Notes: generated from the sequence alone by a model not told the origin. DNA of 64,000 nt from Nitrososphaerota archaeon (GCA_016872055.1 VHBH01000002.1:124001-188000); one strand, 5' to 3'; positions 30,902-40,270 are shown, counted from the stretch's first letter. Translations and numbers: made by a program.

Positions 30902-31702
30902 ATGGTTGACCTGTACGAAGAGGCAGCAAATAACTTTCTAGATCTCTCAAGTCAACAAAGACTGCAAATAATTTTCCGACTGTTGGAGAAAAAATCCAAA
31001 ATCACAAACATGGCAAAGGATATTGGCGCTACAGTGCAAGAAGTTCACAGAAATTTCACTCGACTAGAGGATGGGGGATTTATAACTAAAAGTATGGATG
31101 GATTTTTCACTCTAACTACATATGGTAAGACCATTTGCTCGCAAACACCCTCCATCATATTTCTATCAAGAAACAGAAAATATTTTGAGGATCATAATTT
31201 TGGAGATATTCCACCCAAGTTTATCATGAGAATTGGCCAGTTGGCAAACTTTACGCACATTAAGGGTGTATCTAGGGTACTAGAGCAGTGGAAGTCAATT
31301 TACAAAAACGCAAACCAGTACATTTACGAAATACTAACAGAAATCCCACTGGACTTTATCGAGCCCAAAGTCAAGCAAATTTCCAAGGGTGTAAAGTTCA
31401 ACTATATTTTATCAGAATCTACAGTTGTTCCTAAGGGAAGAAAAAAACTCTTGGCGAAGCTTAACTACGATAGTCTCATAGAAAAAGGACTAATTGAGAG
31501 AAAGATGAAAAAGACAATCCAGACTCTGATTGTTTTAAACGAAAAAGAGGCAAGTGTTGCATTTCCAAATGCTCAAGGAGAGGCAGACCTGACCGAGACC
31601 TTTTACAGCACAGATTCAATGTTTCATGAGTGGTGCCTAGATTATTTCCGGTATAACTGGTATGAATCTGAAATATTCCAGGAATCAAAGCTGAAAGAAT
31701 AG
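30902..31702 (+). CDS. Archaeal winged-helix regulator with a DUF1724-like C-terminal domain
   Basis: 266 residues. N-terminal winged helix (residues 12-80: LSSQQRLQIIFRLLEKKSK ... RNFTRLEDGGFITKS). The C-terminal 160 residues resemble the DUF1724 domain of euryarchaeal regulators, with FNYILSESTVVPKGRKKLL and the FHEWCLDYFRYNWYES end. The ligand is unknown. No regional half-site was found upstream. Confidence 0.7.
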   Translation: MVDLYEEAANNFLDLSSQQRLQIIFRLLEKKSKITNMAKDIGATVQEVHRNFTRLEDGGFITKSMDGFFTLTTYGKTICSQTPSIIFLSRNRKYFEDHNFGDIPPKFIMRIGQLANFTHIKGVSRVLEQWKSIYKNANQYIYEILTEIPLDFIEPKVKQISKGVKFNYILSESTVVPKGRKKLLAKLNYDSLIEKGLIERKMKKTIQTLIVLNEKEASVAFPNAQGEADLTETFYSTDSMFHEWCLDYFRYNWYESEIFQESKLKE

Positions 31703-31711
31703 AAAAAATTA

Positions 31712-31849
31712 CTAGCTTATAGCTAGGAATGTGTAGATTCCGGCACCTACGCCAATGCTTAGAACAAAGAAAAGAATATCCCAACAAGATTTATCGGAGG
31801 ATTTACTAGTTCGACAAAAAATTCCACAAAGGCAAAGCCGGCATTGCAA
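31712..31849 (-). CDS. Small Cys-rich single-helix membrane protein
   Basis: 45 residues from TTG. It opens MQCRLCLCGIFCRT, with cysteines at 3, 6, 8 and 12 and another at 23, then a single hydrophobic helix WDILFFVLSIGVGAGIYTFL. The N-terminal cysteines could hold zinc or a redox cofactor at the membrane surface. An overlapping ATG frame (start near 31880) is interrupted early, so the TTG frame is the better reading. Confidence 0.4.
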   Translation of the reverse strand: MQCRLCLCGIFCRTSKSSDKSCWDILFFVLSIGVGAGIYTFLAIS

Positions 31850-31928
31850 TAATCACAATCAGAATGATTCCAGATGTCTTCATTGTTCCAAAATGCAAAT
31901 TTTTCCTACATAACCTTCAAGTGTGATT

Positions 31929-32792
31929 TCACGTGCCCATTTTATGGGACAAAAACGAGCTGCCCAAAAGCAAAATATTCCTCTTTCTCTCCTTTAAGCG
32001 CCTAATGGAATAAGGAAGCCAGTTAGTCCCATATGGAATATAATCGGATAATGAGAACCCTTTTTTGATCAGTTCTGGTTTTAGCTCATCCCTAATTCCT
32101 CGAAGCATTTGGAATTCGAATTTTTTTTCGTACTTTTTTGACAGCGTTATTGCGGAACTGATCATAGTATTATCATGAGTAGCAATTCCAAACTCGTTAC
32201 CTGACTCGAAGAGAATTTTCATCAATCTCTGGTAATTCTGATCGATTTTTTCCTTTGATTTTAGAGCAACATCAGAGTTTTCGCGATATGCGCCCTTTAC
32301 TAGCCGTATCTTACCCCCCTTTGAGAGCAAGTCTGCTAGATCGCCTTGGCTTCGCATCAGATTTGCTTGTATTGCAATGCCAAGTCGTTCGTATCTTGCA
32401 AGCAAATTTTCGTAAATCTGGATTGTCTCGTCCGTGTGGTCTGACGATTCCATGTCTAGGCAGACAAATGTTTGGGATTGGGATGCAGCCCTGATCAGAA
32501 TTTCTAAATTAGTCAGGCATTCCTTTTTACTTTTCATCAGGCCGATTTGGGTCGGCTTTACAGATATTGCGCCACTTACCCTCCATTTCCTAAATGAATT
32601 AATTATTGTCTTATATTCAGAGATGGTGTTTTCTATGATGTTCTTTGATGTGTGGTATTCACCTAGCTTGTTGATTATGACACTCATTCCATTTTTGTAA
32701 GAGACTTGGGCAGCACTCAATGCGTCATCGATAGTATCGCCCGCAATCCATTGTTTTGCAACACCAAAGAGAATCTTTTCCATTAATGCCAT
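31929..32792 (-). CDS. putA: Proline dehydrogenase
   Basis: 287 residues, a single FAD-binding TIM barrel as in monofunctional PRODH. Family motifs: FVCLDMESSDHTDETI, KIRLVKGAYRE, FGIATHDNTMI, FQMLRGIRDEL, and the C-terminal IPYGTNWLPYSIRRLKER that contacts proline and FAD. It oxidises proline to pyrroline-5-carboxylate. There is no fused P5C dehydrogenase domain and no neighbouring gene for one in this window. Confidence 0.93.
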   Translation of the reverse strand: MALMEKILFGVAKQWIAGDTIDDALSAAQVSYKNGMSVIINKLGEYHTSKNIIENTISEYKTIINSFRKWRVSGAISVKPTQIGLMKSKKECLTNLEILIRAASQSQTFVCLDMESSDHTDETIQIYENLLARYERLGIAIQANLMRSQGDLADLLSKGGKIRLVKGAYRENSDVALKSKEKIDQNYQRLMKILFESGNEFGIATHDNTMISSAITLSKKYEKKFEFQMLRGIRDELKPELIKKGFSLSDYIPYGTNWLPYSIRRLKERKRNILLLGSSFLSHKMGT

Positions 32793-32827
32793 AGTAAAAT
32801 CACGGTTTTGACATGTAAAAATTTTGT

Positions 32828-33430
32828 CTAGAAATGCTCGTTTACTGATACTTCGCCCAGCGGCAGCTGTCCACCCCTTGGATTTGCCGGCTTTAGTGCC
32901 TTTCCCACTACTACCATCATGACTATTGTGTGGTCAGAAGGTAGGTTGATTATTTTTGCTACCTCATCTGGCACAAAGCCAATCATTGGGCATGAATCAT
33001 AGTTCATTCCGCTTGACGCAAGCATGATTGTCTGGGCCGCCATCCCGCAAGATCTAATTGCCTCTTCCCGTTGGAACGATTCATTTCCTTCGTATGTCTC
33101 TATTATTGCAGGAACCAAATAGTCCTGAGCGGACTTTGGCGCGTTCTTCCAGTATCTGGCGGGGTCTTTTTTCCACGCAAGCAAGTCTGCGCATAACACA
33201 ATCACAACCGATGCGTCGGAGACCTGAGCCTGATTCCAAGAGGCAGCGCGTATCTTTGCCTTGGTATCTTTGTCTGTGATTATAACAAAGCGCCAGTTCT
33301 GAATATTGTATGATGTCGGCGATAGTATTGCAGCAGAAAGAATCTTGTCTATTTCTTGCCTTGACATGACATGATTTGGATCAAAATTCTTAATTGCACG
33401 TCGCTTCTCTATTGCCTCAAAGACATCCAT
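32828..33430 (-). CDS. Nitroreductase-family protein
   Basis: 200 residues from ATG 33430 (MDVFEAIEKRRAIKNFD). The open frame extends to 33475, but a TATA-like TTAAAAATA about 25 bases before the inner ATG supports a leaderless start there. FMN-binding motifs are RRAIKNFD, SPTSYNIQNWRFVII and the C-terminal GKALKPANPRGG. It lies 74 bp from the divergent riboflavin operon, whose product it would use as FMN. Confidence 0.88.
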   Translation of the reverse strand: MDVFEAIEKRRAIKNFDPNHVMSRQEIDKILSAAILSPTSYNIQNWRFVIITDKDTKAKIRAASWNQAQVSDASVVIVLCADLLAWKKDPARYWKNAPKSAQDYLVPAIIETYEGNESFQREEAIRSCGMAAQTIMLASSGMNYDSCPMIGFVPDEVAKIINLPSDHTIVMMVVVGKALKPANPRGGQLPLGEVSVNEHF

Positions 33431-33504
33431 GTAAAAACTGGATTTGGTTTTATTTTTAAGGCTTGCCTGAATCATTTTATACCATAATACTACAACCCCA
33501 GTAA

Positions 33505-34095
33505 TTGTTCACAGGAATAGTTGAGGGAGTTGGCAAAGTTCTAGACATAAAAAAAAATACCAAGAACCGTAGTGCCATACAAATGACAGTGGACCTTGGC
33601 AAAAATTCCAAGGATCTTAAGCTTGGGCAAAGCGTAGCGCTAAACGGAGTTTGCCTGACAGTTATCAAAATTGACAAATCAAAATGTAGCTTTGAGATGA
33701 TCGAAGAGACAACAAAAAAGACTGACCTTGGAAACATCAAGGTAGGCGGAATCGTAAACGTCGAGCGAAGCCTCAAGGTTGGCGAGCGACTGGAAGGACA
33801 CTTTGTGCTTGGACATGTGGATGGAGTGGGAACAATTTCAAAAATTGAAAAAAAACCAAAAGAAGTACAGTTCTGGTTTGAGGTACCGAAAAATTTGGCA
33901 CGCTTTGTAGTGCAAAAGGGTTCTATTGCAATTGACGGAATCAGCTTGACAGTAGTTGATGTGAAAAAAAATCTCGCGTCAGTTTGCCTGATACCTCATA
34001 CCATTGATGTTACAAATTTTTCAACAAAAAAGATAGGCGACAAGATTAATATTGAAACCGACATTTTGGGCAAATATCTCCTAAAACAGGAATGA
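33505..34095 (+). CDS. ribE: Riboflavin synthase, bacterial-type alpha subunit
   Basis: 196 residues from TTG. Two tandem lumazine-binding domains: MFTGIVEGVGKVL and SVALNGVCLTVIKI in the first, LEGHFVLGHVDGVG and SIAIDGISLTVVDV in the second. It dismutates two 6,7-dimethyl-8-ribityllumazines to riboflavin. Many archaea use an unrelated riboflavin synthase; this one is of the bacterial type. First gene of an apparent operon running to 37811. Confidence 0.95.
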   Translation: MFTGIVEGVGKVLDIKKNTKNRSAIQMTVDLGKNSKDLKLGQSVALNGVCLTVIKIDKSKCSFEMIEETTKKTDLGNIKVGGIVNVERSLKVGERLEGHFVLGHVDGVGTISKIEKKPKEVQFWFEVPKNLARFVVQKGSIAIDGISLTVVDVKKNLASVCLIPHTIDVTNFSTKKIGDKINIETDILGKYLLKQE

Positions 34096-34167
34096 TTTTT
34101 AACCAAAAAAGTGGTAATTACTAATTTACTAGTAAACTTTATTATAACACCAAAATAATTTCACATT

Positions 34168-34842
34168 GTGAAATTAGATGAGGCAATCTCTTCGCTGAGA
34201 CGAGGCGAGTTCGTGCTGCTCTATGATTCAGGAAAAAGAGAAAACGAAGTAGACATGGTAGTGGCAGCCCAGTTCGTAACCCCGGAGCATATCTCAAGAA
34301 TGCGGCAAAATGCAGGAGGCCTAATTTGTCTGGCAATAGAGGACTCTTTTGCAAAATCGCTAAATCTGCAATACATGCATAATATTTTATCCCAGTCTGG
34401 GGACATTGACTCTGATTCAAAGAAAATGATAATGGGCACTGCACCATATGGGGATCATCCAACATTTTCAATTTCAATAAACCACAGAAAGACATACACC
34501 GGCATAACCGACAAGGACAGAGCTCTTACCATAAAAGAAATGGCGCAACTGCACCATTCTGATGATGCGAAAAACCAATTCATCACCTCGTTTGTCACGC
34601 CTGGACACGTCCCACTACTTTTAGCCTCAAATGGGCTGCTTGCAAAAAGGCAAGGTCATACAGAAATGTCGGTGTATTTGGCACAGCTCGCAAATCTAAT
34701 ACCGGTCACTGCCATATGCGAGATGATGGACGGACAGACATATTCCGCACTCACGCCGGAAAAGGCACAAAAGTTTGCCAAAGAAAATGCTATCCCGTTC
34801 ATCGATGGCAAGGAATTACTGGAATTCTCAAAGGTGCGTTAG
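34168..34842 (+). CDS. ribB: 3,4-dihydroxy-2-butanone-4-phosphate synthase
   Basis: 224 residues from GTG. It converts ribulose 5-phosphate to 3,4-dihydroxy-2-butanone 4-phosphate and formate. Motifs: YDSGKRENEVDMVVAAQF with acidic metal ligands, RMRQNAGGLICLAI, and RQGHTEMSVYLAQLANL carrying the catalytic HTE. No GTP cyclohydrolase II domain is fused. The ribH gene follows with no gap. Confidence 0.95.
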   Translation: MKLDEAISSLRRGEFVLLYDSGKRENEVDMVVAAQFVTPEHISRMRQNAGGLICLAIEDSFAKSLNLQYMHNILSQSGDIDSDSKKMIMGTAPYGDHPTFSISINHRKTYTGITDKDRALTIKEMAQLHHSDDAKNQFITSFVTPGHVPLLLASNGLLAKRQGHTEMSVYLAQLANLIPVTAICEMMDGQTYSALTPEKAQKFAKENAIPFIDGKELLEFSKVR

Positions 34843-35256
34843 ATGAATATTGCAATAGTAACTGCGGAATTCAATGGCGAGATAACATCCCGGATGCTAG
34901 CTGTTGCACAGGAAAAGGCAAAAGAGCTCAAAATCACAATCAAGTATTCCTGTACGGTGCCAGGCGCATATGACTTGCCAATAATAGTGGACGCATTACT
35001 TTCAAAAAAAGAAATCGATGGAGTAGCTACCCTTGGTACAATAATCAAGGGTCAAACAAAGCACGACGAAGTCATATCTCATAGCACGGCAAAATCCCTA
35101 ACAGAACTCTCACTAAAACACAAAAAGCCTGTCTCCCTTGGTATATCTGGTCCTGGGATGCAGGAGCGACACGCATACGCGAGAATCAGGCCTGTCTCTG
35201 AGCGTGCAGTGGAGGCAGTGTTCAAGCTGGCAAAAGAATTGGAAAGAATCCAATGA
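34843..35256 (+). CDS. ribH: 6,7-dimethyl-8-ribityllumazine synthase
   Basis: 137 residues, standard length. Motifs: IVTAEFNGEITSRML, VPGAYDLPIIVDALL and LGTIIKGQTKHDEVI, in which the histidine is catalytic. Condenses 5-amino-6-ribitylaminouracil with dihydroxybutanone phosphate. The ATG follows the ribB stop directly, and its own stop overlaps the next start. Confidence 0.95.
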   Translation: MNIAIVTAEFNGEITSRMLAVAQEKAKELKITIKYSCTVPGAYDLPIIVDALLSKKEIDGVATLGTIIKGQTKHDEVISHSTAKSLTELSLKHKKPVSLGISGPGMQERHAYARIRPVSERAVEAVFKLAKELERIQ

Positions 35257-36008
35257 TCCAGCTTACCATAATCAAAATAACGGAATATGGTCCATGGACC
35301 CTTACCTTGGGCTCGGACAGAGAACATGAATTACAAATACTACAAGCCCACATGTACAAGGAAATCCAAAAACTCTTTTCAGAGAAAAACTGCTTGGTCT
35401 TCTCAAACAGGTTCGACGAGTTTTTTGTAATAACAAATGGCTTGACCTTGGCAGACCACATTGAAATCCAACAAAAGCTAGAGCAAGTCTCGTCGCTCAA
35501 GCTATCCATGTCAATTGGATATGCTGACAATCCCTTTGATGCAAATCTCAAGGCTTACGAGGGCAAAAAAACCCCAATAGTATTAGACAAAGACCATCAC
35601 ATCTTTGGATTTGTAAATGGTGCTGCTGATCAAAAGGTAACGATAATGCACTTTGATGTGGAAAATATTACCTCTCAAAGAAAGGTAAAGTCTCCATACG
35701 AAATCTCTTCTACCATTTTTGGCATTTATGCAAAAATGTCCGAGTTCTTTTTGGAAAAAAAATCACTGGCGTTTTTTATGGGAGGCGATAATTTCATGGT
35801 GGTAACATCCGGCGACGCAAAGAAAAACGCGCAAGAATTTCTCGAAATTGCAAAAAAGGAATCTGGTATAAACTTTAACTGTGGAATAGGAACCGGTAGA
35901 ACTGCAAGAGAAGCAGTCAAGCTCGCAACAAAATCACTTGATACCATTAGAGAAATCCGTGATGCCAAAAAAGAAAAACCGGAAATCTATGAGCTGTCAT
36001 GCTTTTAA
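35253..36008 (+). CDS. arfA: GTP cyclohydrolase III (archaeal type, GCH IIa)
   Basis: 251 residues. Two repeated palm-like halves: MIQLTIIKITEYGPWTL with SNRFDEFFVITNG, then KVTIMHFDVENITS with AFFMGGDNFMVV and FNCGIGTGRTAREAVKLA. It opens GTP to 2-amino-5-formylamino-6-ribosylaminopyrimidinone 5'-phosphate, the archaeal first step of riboflavin (and F420) synthesis. It overlaps ribH by four bases and the amidohydrolase gene by ten. Confidence 0.93.
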   Translation: MIQLTIIKITEYGPWTLTLGSDREHELQILQAHMYKEIQKLFSEKNCLVFSNRFDEFFVITNGLTLADHIEIQQKLEQVSSLKLSMSIGYADNPFDANLKAYEGKKTPIVLDKDHHIFGFVNGAADQKVTIMHFDVENITSQRKVKSPYEISSTIFGIYAKMSEFFLEKKSLAFFMGGDNFMVVTSGDAKKNAQEFLEIAKKESGINFNCGIGTGRTAREAVKLATKSLDTIREIRDAKKEKPEIYELSCF

Positions 36009-37174
36009 AAAATCTCAGCGTCCTTTATGGCCGGGATCTAAAATACATCAATTCAACTAGTCTTCCAATATTTGGCGACAAGTTCGGCAAGCTGGGCCAA
36101 AAAAATGGAAATGCAATAGACTGTGAGGGACTACTTTTAGTGCCTGGATTTATCAACATGCACACGCACATTGGCGATTCCATAGCAAAAGACGCAACGC
36201 TTGTAGGTTCTGTAGACAGCAAAATCCATCCTATTTTGGGGGCAAAACAGAGAATCCTAAGGCAAACCAAGCCTGATCACCTGGTGTCGTTTATGAAAAA
36301 TTCCTGTCATTCCATGATAAAAAAAGGAACCACGACATTTGTCGATTTTAGGGAGGGCGGTCCAACAGGCATATTACTACTAAGACAAGCACTAGAAAAA
36401 ATCCCAATCAGGGGAATAATTCTGGGTAGAGTCGAATCATACCATGATAAAACACAGATCAAAAAAAACCAGCCGCTATCTGATGATACAAAAAAAATAC
36501 TGATTCAGGTTCTAAAGAACGCTGACGGAATAGGAATCTCCGGTGCAAATGAAAACAGCGATTCTGCATTACAATATTATTCAAGGACAAAAAAGCTCAG
36601 GGCAATTCACAGCTCCGAGACAAAACAAAGCATGGCAGCATCCAAAAAAATCACCAAAAAAACAGAGACGTCTCGAGCATTGCAGCTAAACCCGCACTTT
36701 TTGGTGCACATGACGTTTGCCGGAATGGACGATCTAAAAAAGGCGGCAAGAAAGACACGTGGAATTGTAATTTGCCCTAGGGCAAACTCGTCTTTGGCAG
36801 AAGGGATACCAAACTTTGAGGTAATGGCAAAGGCGGGTTGTACAATAGGAATTGGGACAGACAATGTCATGATAAACTCGCCAGACATGTTTCGGGAAAT
36901 GGAATATCTATGGAAGGCACACATGGGGATACACCAAAAAAGAATTGATCCAAAGGAAATACTCAAAATGGCAACAGTAAACGGCGGAGTACTACTTGGC
37001 AAGAAAATAGGCTCAATTCTGCCCGGATTTTTGGCAGACGGAATATTCTTTGAAAAGCACTCGCTGGACTTAGAGCCGATGCACAATCCATATGCAAGCA
37101 TTGTTCACAGGGCAAATGAAACTGCAATCTCTGCAATAATGATCGGAGGCAAAATAATCCATGGCAAGCTCTAG
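35999..37174 (+). CDS. Amidohydrolase in the riboflavin operon (candidate formamide hydrolase)
   Basis: 391 residues of the amidohydrolase superfamily (guanine/SAH-deaminase-like branch). Metal site: MHTHIGD near residue 57, IHSSETK with the second histidine region, and GIGTDNVMINSPDMF with the catalytic aspartate. It is translationally coupled within the riboflavin operon between GCH III and the reductase. The step expected there is removal of the formyl group by ArfB, normally a creatininase-like protein, which is not seen here. I infer that this enzyme may take that step; a purine-type deaminase is the alternative. Confidence 0.7.
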   Translation: MLLKNLSVLYGRDLKYINSTSLPIFGDKFGKLGQKNGNAIDCEGLLLVPGFINMHTHIGDSIAKDATLVGSVDSKIHPILGAKQRILRQTKPDHLVSFMKNSCHSMIKKGTTTFVDFREGGPTGILLLRQALEKIPIRGIILGRVESYHDKTQIKKNQPLSDDTKKILIQVLKNADGIGISGANENSDSALQYYSRTKKLRAIHSSETKQSMAASKKITKKTETSRALQLNPHFLVHMTFAGMDDLKKAARKTRGIVICPRANSSLAEGIPNFEVMAKAGCTIGIGTDNVMINSPDMFREMEYLWKAHMGIHQKRIDPKEILKMATVNGGVLLGKKIGSILPGFLADGIFFEKHSLDLEPMHNPYASIVHRANETAISAIMIGGKIIHGKL

Positions 37175-37811
37175 GCCGCATGTGATCATGTCTGCTGCAA
37201 TATCACTGGACGGCAAAATAGCTAGTAGGACTGGAGACTCGACACTGTCGTCTAAAAAGGACATAAAGCGCATTCACAGATTGCGCTCTAGAGTAGATGC
37301 CATACTTGTTGGCAAAAACACCGTTATTCAGGATGATCCAATGCTTACCGTTAGGCATGTAATTGGCAAAAACCCAGTAAGAATAGTTCTGGACTCTATG
37401 GGGCAGATTCCAACTGGCTCAAAAATAATCCAGACCTCGTATTATGTTCCAACCATTATTGCTGTATCGAAAAAGGCACCGCGCAAAAACTTGGAAAGAC
37501 TTGGAAGATTCCCAGTGGATGTCATAATAGTAGGCAAAAATAAAGTCGAGCTAAAACCTCTTTTGAGATTCTTACACCAGGCAAAAATCAAAACTATTCT
37601 ACTGGAGGGCGGTGGAACCACAAACTGGGACTTTGTAAATCAGGGACTAGTCGATGAGGTGCTAGTCACCATAACGCCATATCTGGTTGGAGGAATAGAA
37701 GCAAAGACACTGCTCGAAGGAGAGGGATTCTCAACAATATCGAAATCTCTGAGGCTAAAATTGCGCAAAACCAAGCGTCAAAACAACGAAATTATTTTAC
37801 ACTATATCTGA
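37161..37811 (+). CDS. arfC: 2,5-diamino-6-ribosylaminopyrimidinone 5'-phosphate reductase
   Basis: 216 residues resembling the reductase half of RibD/Rib7: VIMSAAISLDGKIASRTGD, VDAILVGKNTVIQDDPMLTV, IKTILLEGGGTTNWDFV and DEVLVTITPYLVGG. It reduces the ribosyl to a ribityl side chain with NADPH. It overlaps the amidohydrolase gene by 14 bp and ends the operon, with its 3' end overlapping the convergent TFE gene by 10 bp. Confidence 0.92.
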   Translation: MASSRPHVIMSAAISLDGKIASRTGDSTLSSKKDIKRIHRLRSRVDAILVGKNTVIQDDPMLTVRHVIGKNPVRIVLDSMGQIPTGSKIIQTSYYVPTIIAVSKKAPRKNLERLGRFPVDVIIVGKNKVELKPLLRFLHQAKIKTILLEGGGTTNWDFVNQGLVDEVLVTITPYLVGGIEAKTLLEGEGFSTISKSLRLKLRKTKRQNNEIILHYI

Positions 37812-38317
37812 CGACGCATGTCGTTTCTGATGTCGGTGATCTTTGATTCGAGTGCTTTTTTGAGCTTGTCATTTTTCTTGAGATTCACTACACCATTACA
37901 CCTTGGACACTTGAAGAATTGTTCCAGTGCTGTCTCGAATGTGAGCCTTGGGCAATCCTCATTTCCACAGTGATAGAATTGTGACGAGTTTTCATAGTCA
38001 AGTCTTTGCTGTAGTCGCTCTGAAATTTTCTTTTTCTGGTTTTCGATAAAGTTTTCTACTTCGTCCTTTCTTGAGCGCCACCTGTATACGAACCACCCCT
38101 TTCGCTCGTCCTTGACGCGAATCCCCGTGATGAGTGCCTTGCCAAACAAGTCATAGAGGACCTTTCTTACCATGTTGATTCTAAGCCCAGTCGAGCTTGC
38201 TATTTCCTCATCGGTTGCGTCTTCTGCCTTGAGCAAAGCACGCGCAACCTTGAGATATTCATCTCCTCCAATCATTGCAGAAATTCTAACAAATGGGTCT
38301 TCGTACGACTCGACCAT
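37802..38317 (-). CDS. tfe: Transcription initiation factor E alpha
   Basis: 171 residues. N-terminal winged helix (residues 12-85: ALLKAEDATDEEIASSTG and MVRKVLYDLFGKALITG), a coiled-coil linker, and a C-terminal zinc ribbon (FYHCGNEDCPRLTF then FKCPRCNGVV). TFE stabilises open-complex formation with TBP and TFB. Length is typical of archaeal TFE-alpha. Confidence 0.95.
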   Translation of the reverse strand: MVESYEDPFVRISAMIGGDEYLKVARALLKAEDATDEEIASSTGLRINMVRKVLYDLFGKALITGIRVKDERKGWFVYRWRSRKDEVENFIENQKKKISERLQQRLDYENSSQFYHCGNEDCPRLTFETALEQFFKCPRCNGVVNLKKNDKLKKALESKITDIRNDMRRQI

Positions 38318-38459
38318 ATTCTCATGGCTTGTTTTGTATATTTAATATCTGCGAAGAAAAGCAGGATGCTGATTGAGGGATTCAACATCCTTTGCTTTGG
38401 GTAGAAGCAATATGTTCCACCGGCAAACCCTTTGTATTTTGAGTAAATAAGTCCAAAAT

Positions 38460-38477
38460 ATCAAACAAATGTTTGAT
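38460..38477. promoter_or_regulatory. Perfect 18-bp inverted repeat
   Basis: ATCAAACA-AA-TGTTTGAT, an 8-bp perfect inverted repeat with a 2-bp centre, in the 204-bp gap between the TFE start and the tiny zinc-knuckle gene at 38522. It may be an operator or a short hairpin; it has no T tail that would make it a terminator of a known gene. Confidence 0.4.
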
Positions 38478-38521
38478 TTTACTCCGGCATTCCTAAAATA
38501 ACTTAAAATCCAAAATTATGT

Positions 38522-38626
38522 ATGGAAATCTCCAAATGCGAATGCCCTCCAGGCTCTCCGACATACGAAGACGATGAAGGGATGCTTATCTGCTCGTCTT
38601 GTGGCGGATGGGTCGAGCCAGGCTAG
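38522..38626 (+). CDS. Tiny 34-residue zinc-knuckle protein
   Basis: The frame begins MEISKCECPPGSPTYEDD and ends [11 protein letters not shown]. It has a CxC and a CxxC pair, enough for one zinc site. A TATA-like CTTAAAATCC lies about 22-25 bases before the ATG, which supports transcription. The stop overlaps the end of the convergent Trm56 gene by four bases. Function unknown. Confidence 0.5.
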   Translation: MEISKCECPPGSPTYEDDEGMLICSSCGGWVEPG

Positions 38627-39159
38627 GATTTTTTTGAGACTACCTGCTTTCCTTTTTCTGATGGTATAATTTGTAATCTACCGCCATCAAATTTGGAATC
38701 AAACTGAGCTCCGCCCTGAATTCTATCTAACACTATTGCCAGTGCACTGATCTCCGAATGGGGTTGGTTTCCGACTGCCACGTTATAGTCGGCGTTTTCA
38801 TAGACGTCGCGCGGAACCTTCTCTGCGCCTACTACAATCAGAATTTGTTTTTCCTTTCCAATTTTTGCTTGTAGAGAATTGATGTTTTGGCCATACATTG
38901 TGAGGTGGACTATTTTTGCGCCGTTCGTTTTCTTTGATTTTAATAATGTGCGCCAGTTCTCAATGTATTCTATTTCAAAGTGGCTTCCCCAGGACTTGTT
39001 TACTTTGGAGAGCGTTTCCTTGATTTCCGGGTTTATCTCATTCATATAGATTTTTTTGGCGCCAAATGCGCGCGACACCAGAGCAACATGGGTTGTGACC
39101 CTGTCATCTCGGACCAATCTTTGTCCTATTCGCAGTACTTCAATCATCATCTTGTTCAT
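38623..39159 (-). CDS. trm56: tRNA (cytidine-56 2'-O-)methyltransferase Trm56
   Basis: 178 residues of the archaeal SPOUT enzyme: [53 protein letters not shown] and [20 protein letters not shown]. It methylates the ribose of C56 in the T loop of tRNAs. The first ATG overlaps the HflX gene by 20 bp; the ATG three codons on (39150) is also possible. Confidence 0.93.
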   Translation of the reverse strand: MNKMMIEVLRIGQRLVRDDRVTTHVALVSRAFGAKKIYMNEINPEIKETLSKVNKSWGSHFEIEYIENWRTLLKSKKTNGAKIVHLTMYGQNINSLQAKIGKEKQILIVVGAEKVPRDVYENADYNVAVGNQPHSEISALAIVLDRIQGGAQFDSKFDGGRLQIIPSEKGKQVVSKKS

Positions 39160-40270
39160 AAAACTTGGTCAGGTCCTGCTTTCTTGGGATTTCTTTTATT
39201 TGCTGCGGGGGATTGGAGATCATTTTTTTGACCAGCTCTAGCAACTTTGGAATGTTTTGTTGAGTTACTGCGGAGACTGGTACCCATTTTTTGCTGTTTA
39301 TTAGCCCAATGAATTCCGCTTTTTGTAATATTTGGTCTGGCTCTACTAGGTCCGACTTGTTTAGGGCATAGATTACACGTTCCTGGTCTACGTCGAGATC
39401 AGCCATGGTTTTGAGGCAGCTCCGGTATTTTTTGCGCAGCTCCATCTCTGAATCGGAAATGTCGATTACCACGATTACTACTTCGGCGTACTTGAGCTCC
39501 TCTAGTGTTGACTTGAAGGCCTCTATCATATATGCTGGTAATTTAGAGATGAATCCAACTGTGTCGGAAATCAGAACTGGGTCTTTTTCGATTAGGACCT
39601 TTCTTGTTGTAGTAGATAGTGTTGTAAATAGTTCCGGACTTTCCTGCTTTGTTTCACCTGTTAGCAAATTAAACAGGGTTGTCTTGCCTGCAGAAGTATA
39701 GCCTGCAAGCGATATTGTTTTGAGGCCGACTCGCCTCCTCGCTTCTCGATGTAGCGCCCTCTGCTTACCCATCTTTTCCAGCTTGGCCTTGACCGATTTC
39801 ATTCGGTTTTGAATGTCATTGTAATACGAATCCACTTCATACATTCCAATTCCCATGAATCCCGGCTGCTCGCCCTGCTTAGCCAGTCGAACCTTTTCTT
39901 TTGCCCTTGACATTTCATATCTGAATTGGGCCAGCTTGATCTGTAAGTGGGATTCGGAACTTGTGGCACGCCTCTCAAAGATTTCCAAGATTAGCGATTC
40001 TCTGTCCAGTATGTTGATTTTGAGCTTTGATGCTAAGTTGTAGTTCTGACTCGGCTTGAGGATTTCATCATATATTAGAACATCTGGCTTTATTCTGTCT
40101 GAGATTTCTTTTATCTCTAACATCTTACCCTCACCAATTCCATATCTTGCCTTGTTGAGAAATTTCTGGCGAACCAGCTTGTCTACTTTGTAGCCAGCGG
40201 CCTCACAAAGACCATAGGCCTCCCTTATGGCGTCTTCATTATCATATGTGATTAGAATCGCGCTTAGCAT
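39140..40270 (-). CDS. hflX: GTPase HflX
   Basis: 376 residues. The N-terminal HflX domain (residues 1-170, with [17 protein letters not shown] and a long helical arm through [19 protein letters not shown]) is followed by the G domain: [14 protein letters not shown] (P loop), [17 protein letters not shown] (G3) and ALNKSDLV (G4). HflX binds the large ribosomal subunit and rescues or splits stalled ribosomes. Overlaps Trm56, suggesting a translation-related operon. Confidence 0.95.
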   Translation of the reverse strand: MLSAILITYDNEDAIREAYGLCEAAGYKVDKLVRQKFLNKARYGIGEGKMLEIKEISDRIKPDVLIYDEILKPSQNYNLASKLKINILDRESLILEIFERRATSSESHLQIKLAQFRYEMSRAKEKVRLAKQGEQPGFMGIGMYEVDSYYNDIQNRMKSVKAKLEKMGKQRALHREARRRVGLKTISLAGYTSAGKTTLFNLLTGETKQESPELFTTLSTTTRKVLIEKDPVLISDTVGFISKLPAYMIEAFKSTLEELKYAEVVIVVIDISDSEMELRKKYRSCLKTMADLDVDQERVIYALNKSDLVEPDQILQKAEFIGLINSKKWVPVSAVTQQNIPKLLELVKKMISNPPQQIKEIPRKQDLTKFYEQDDD

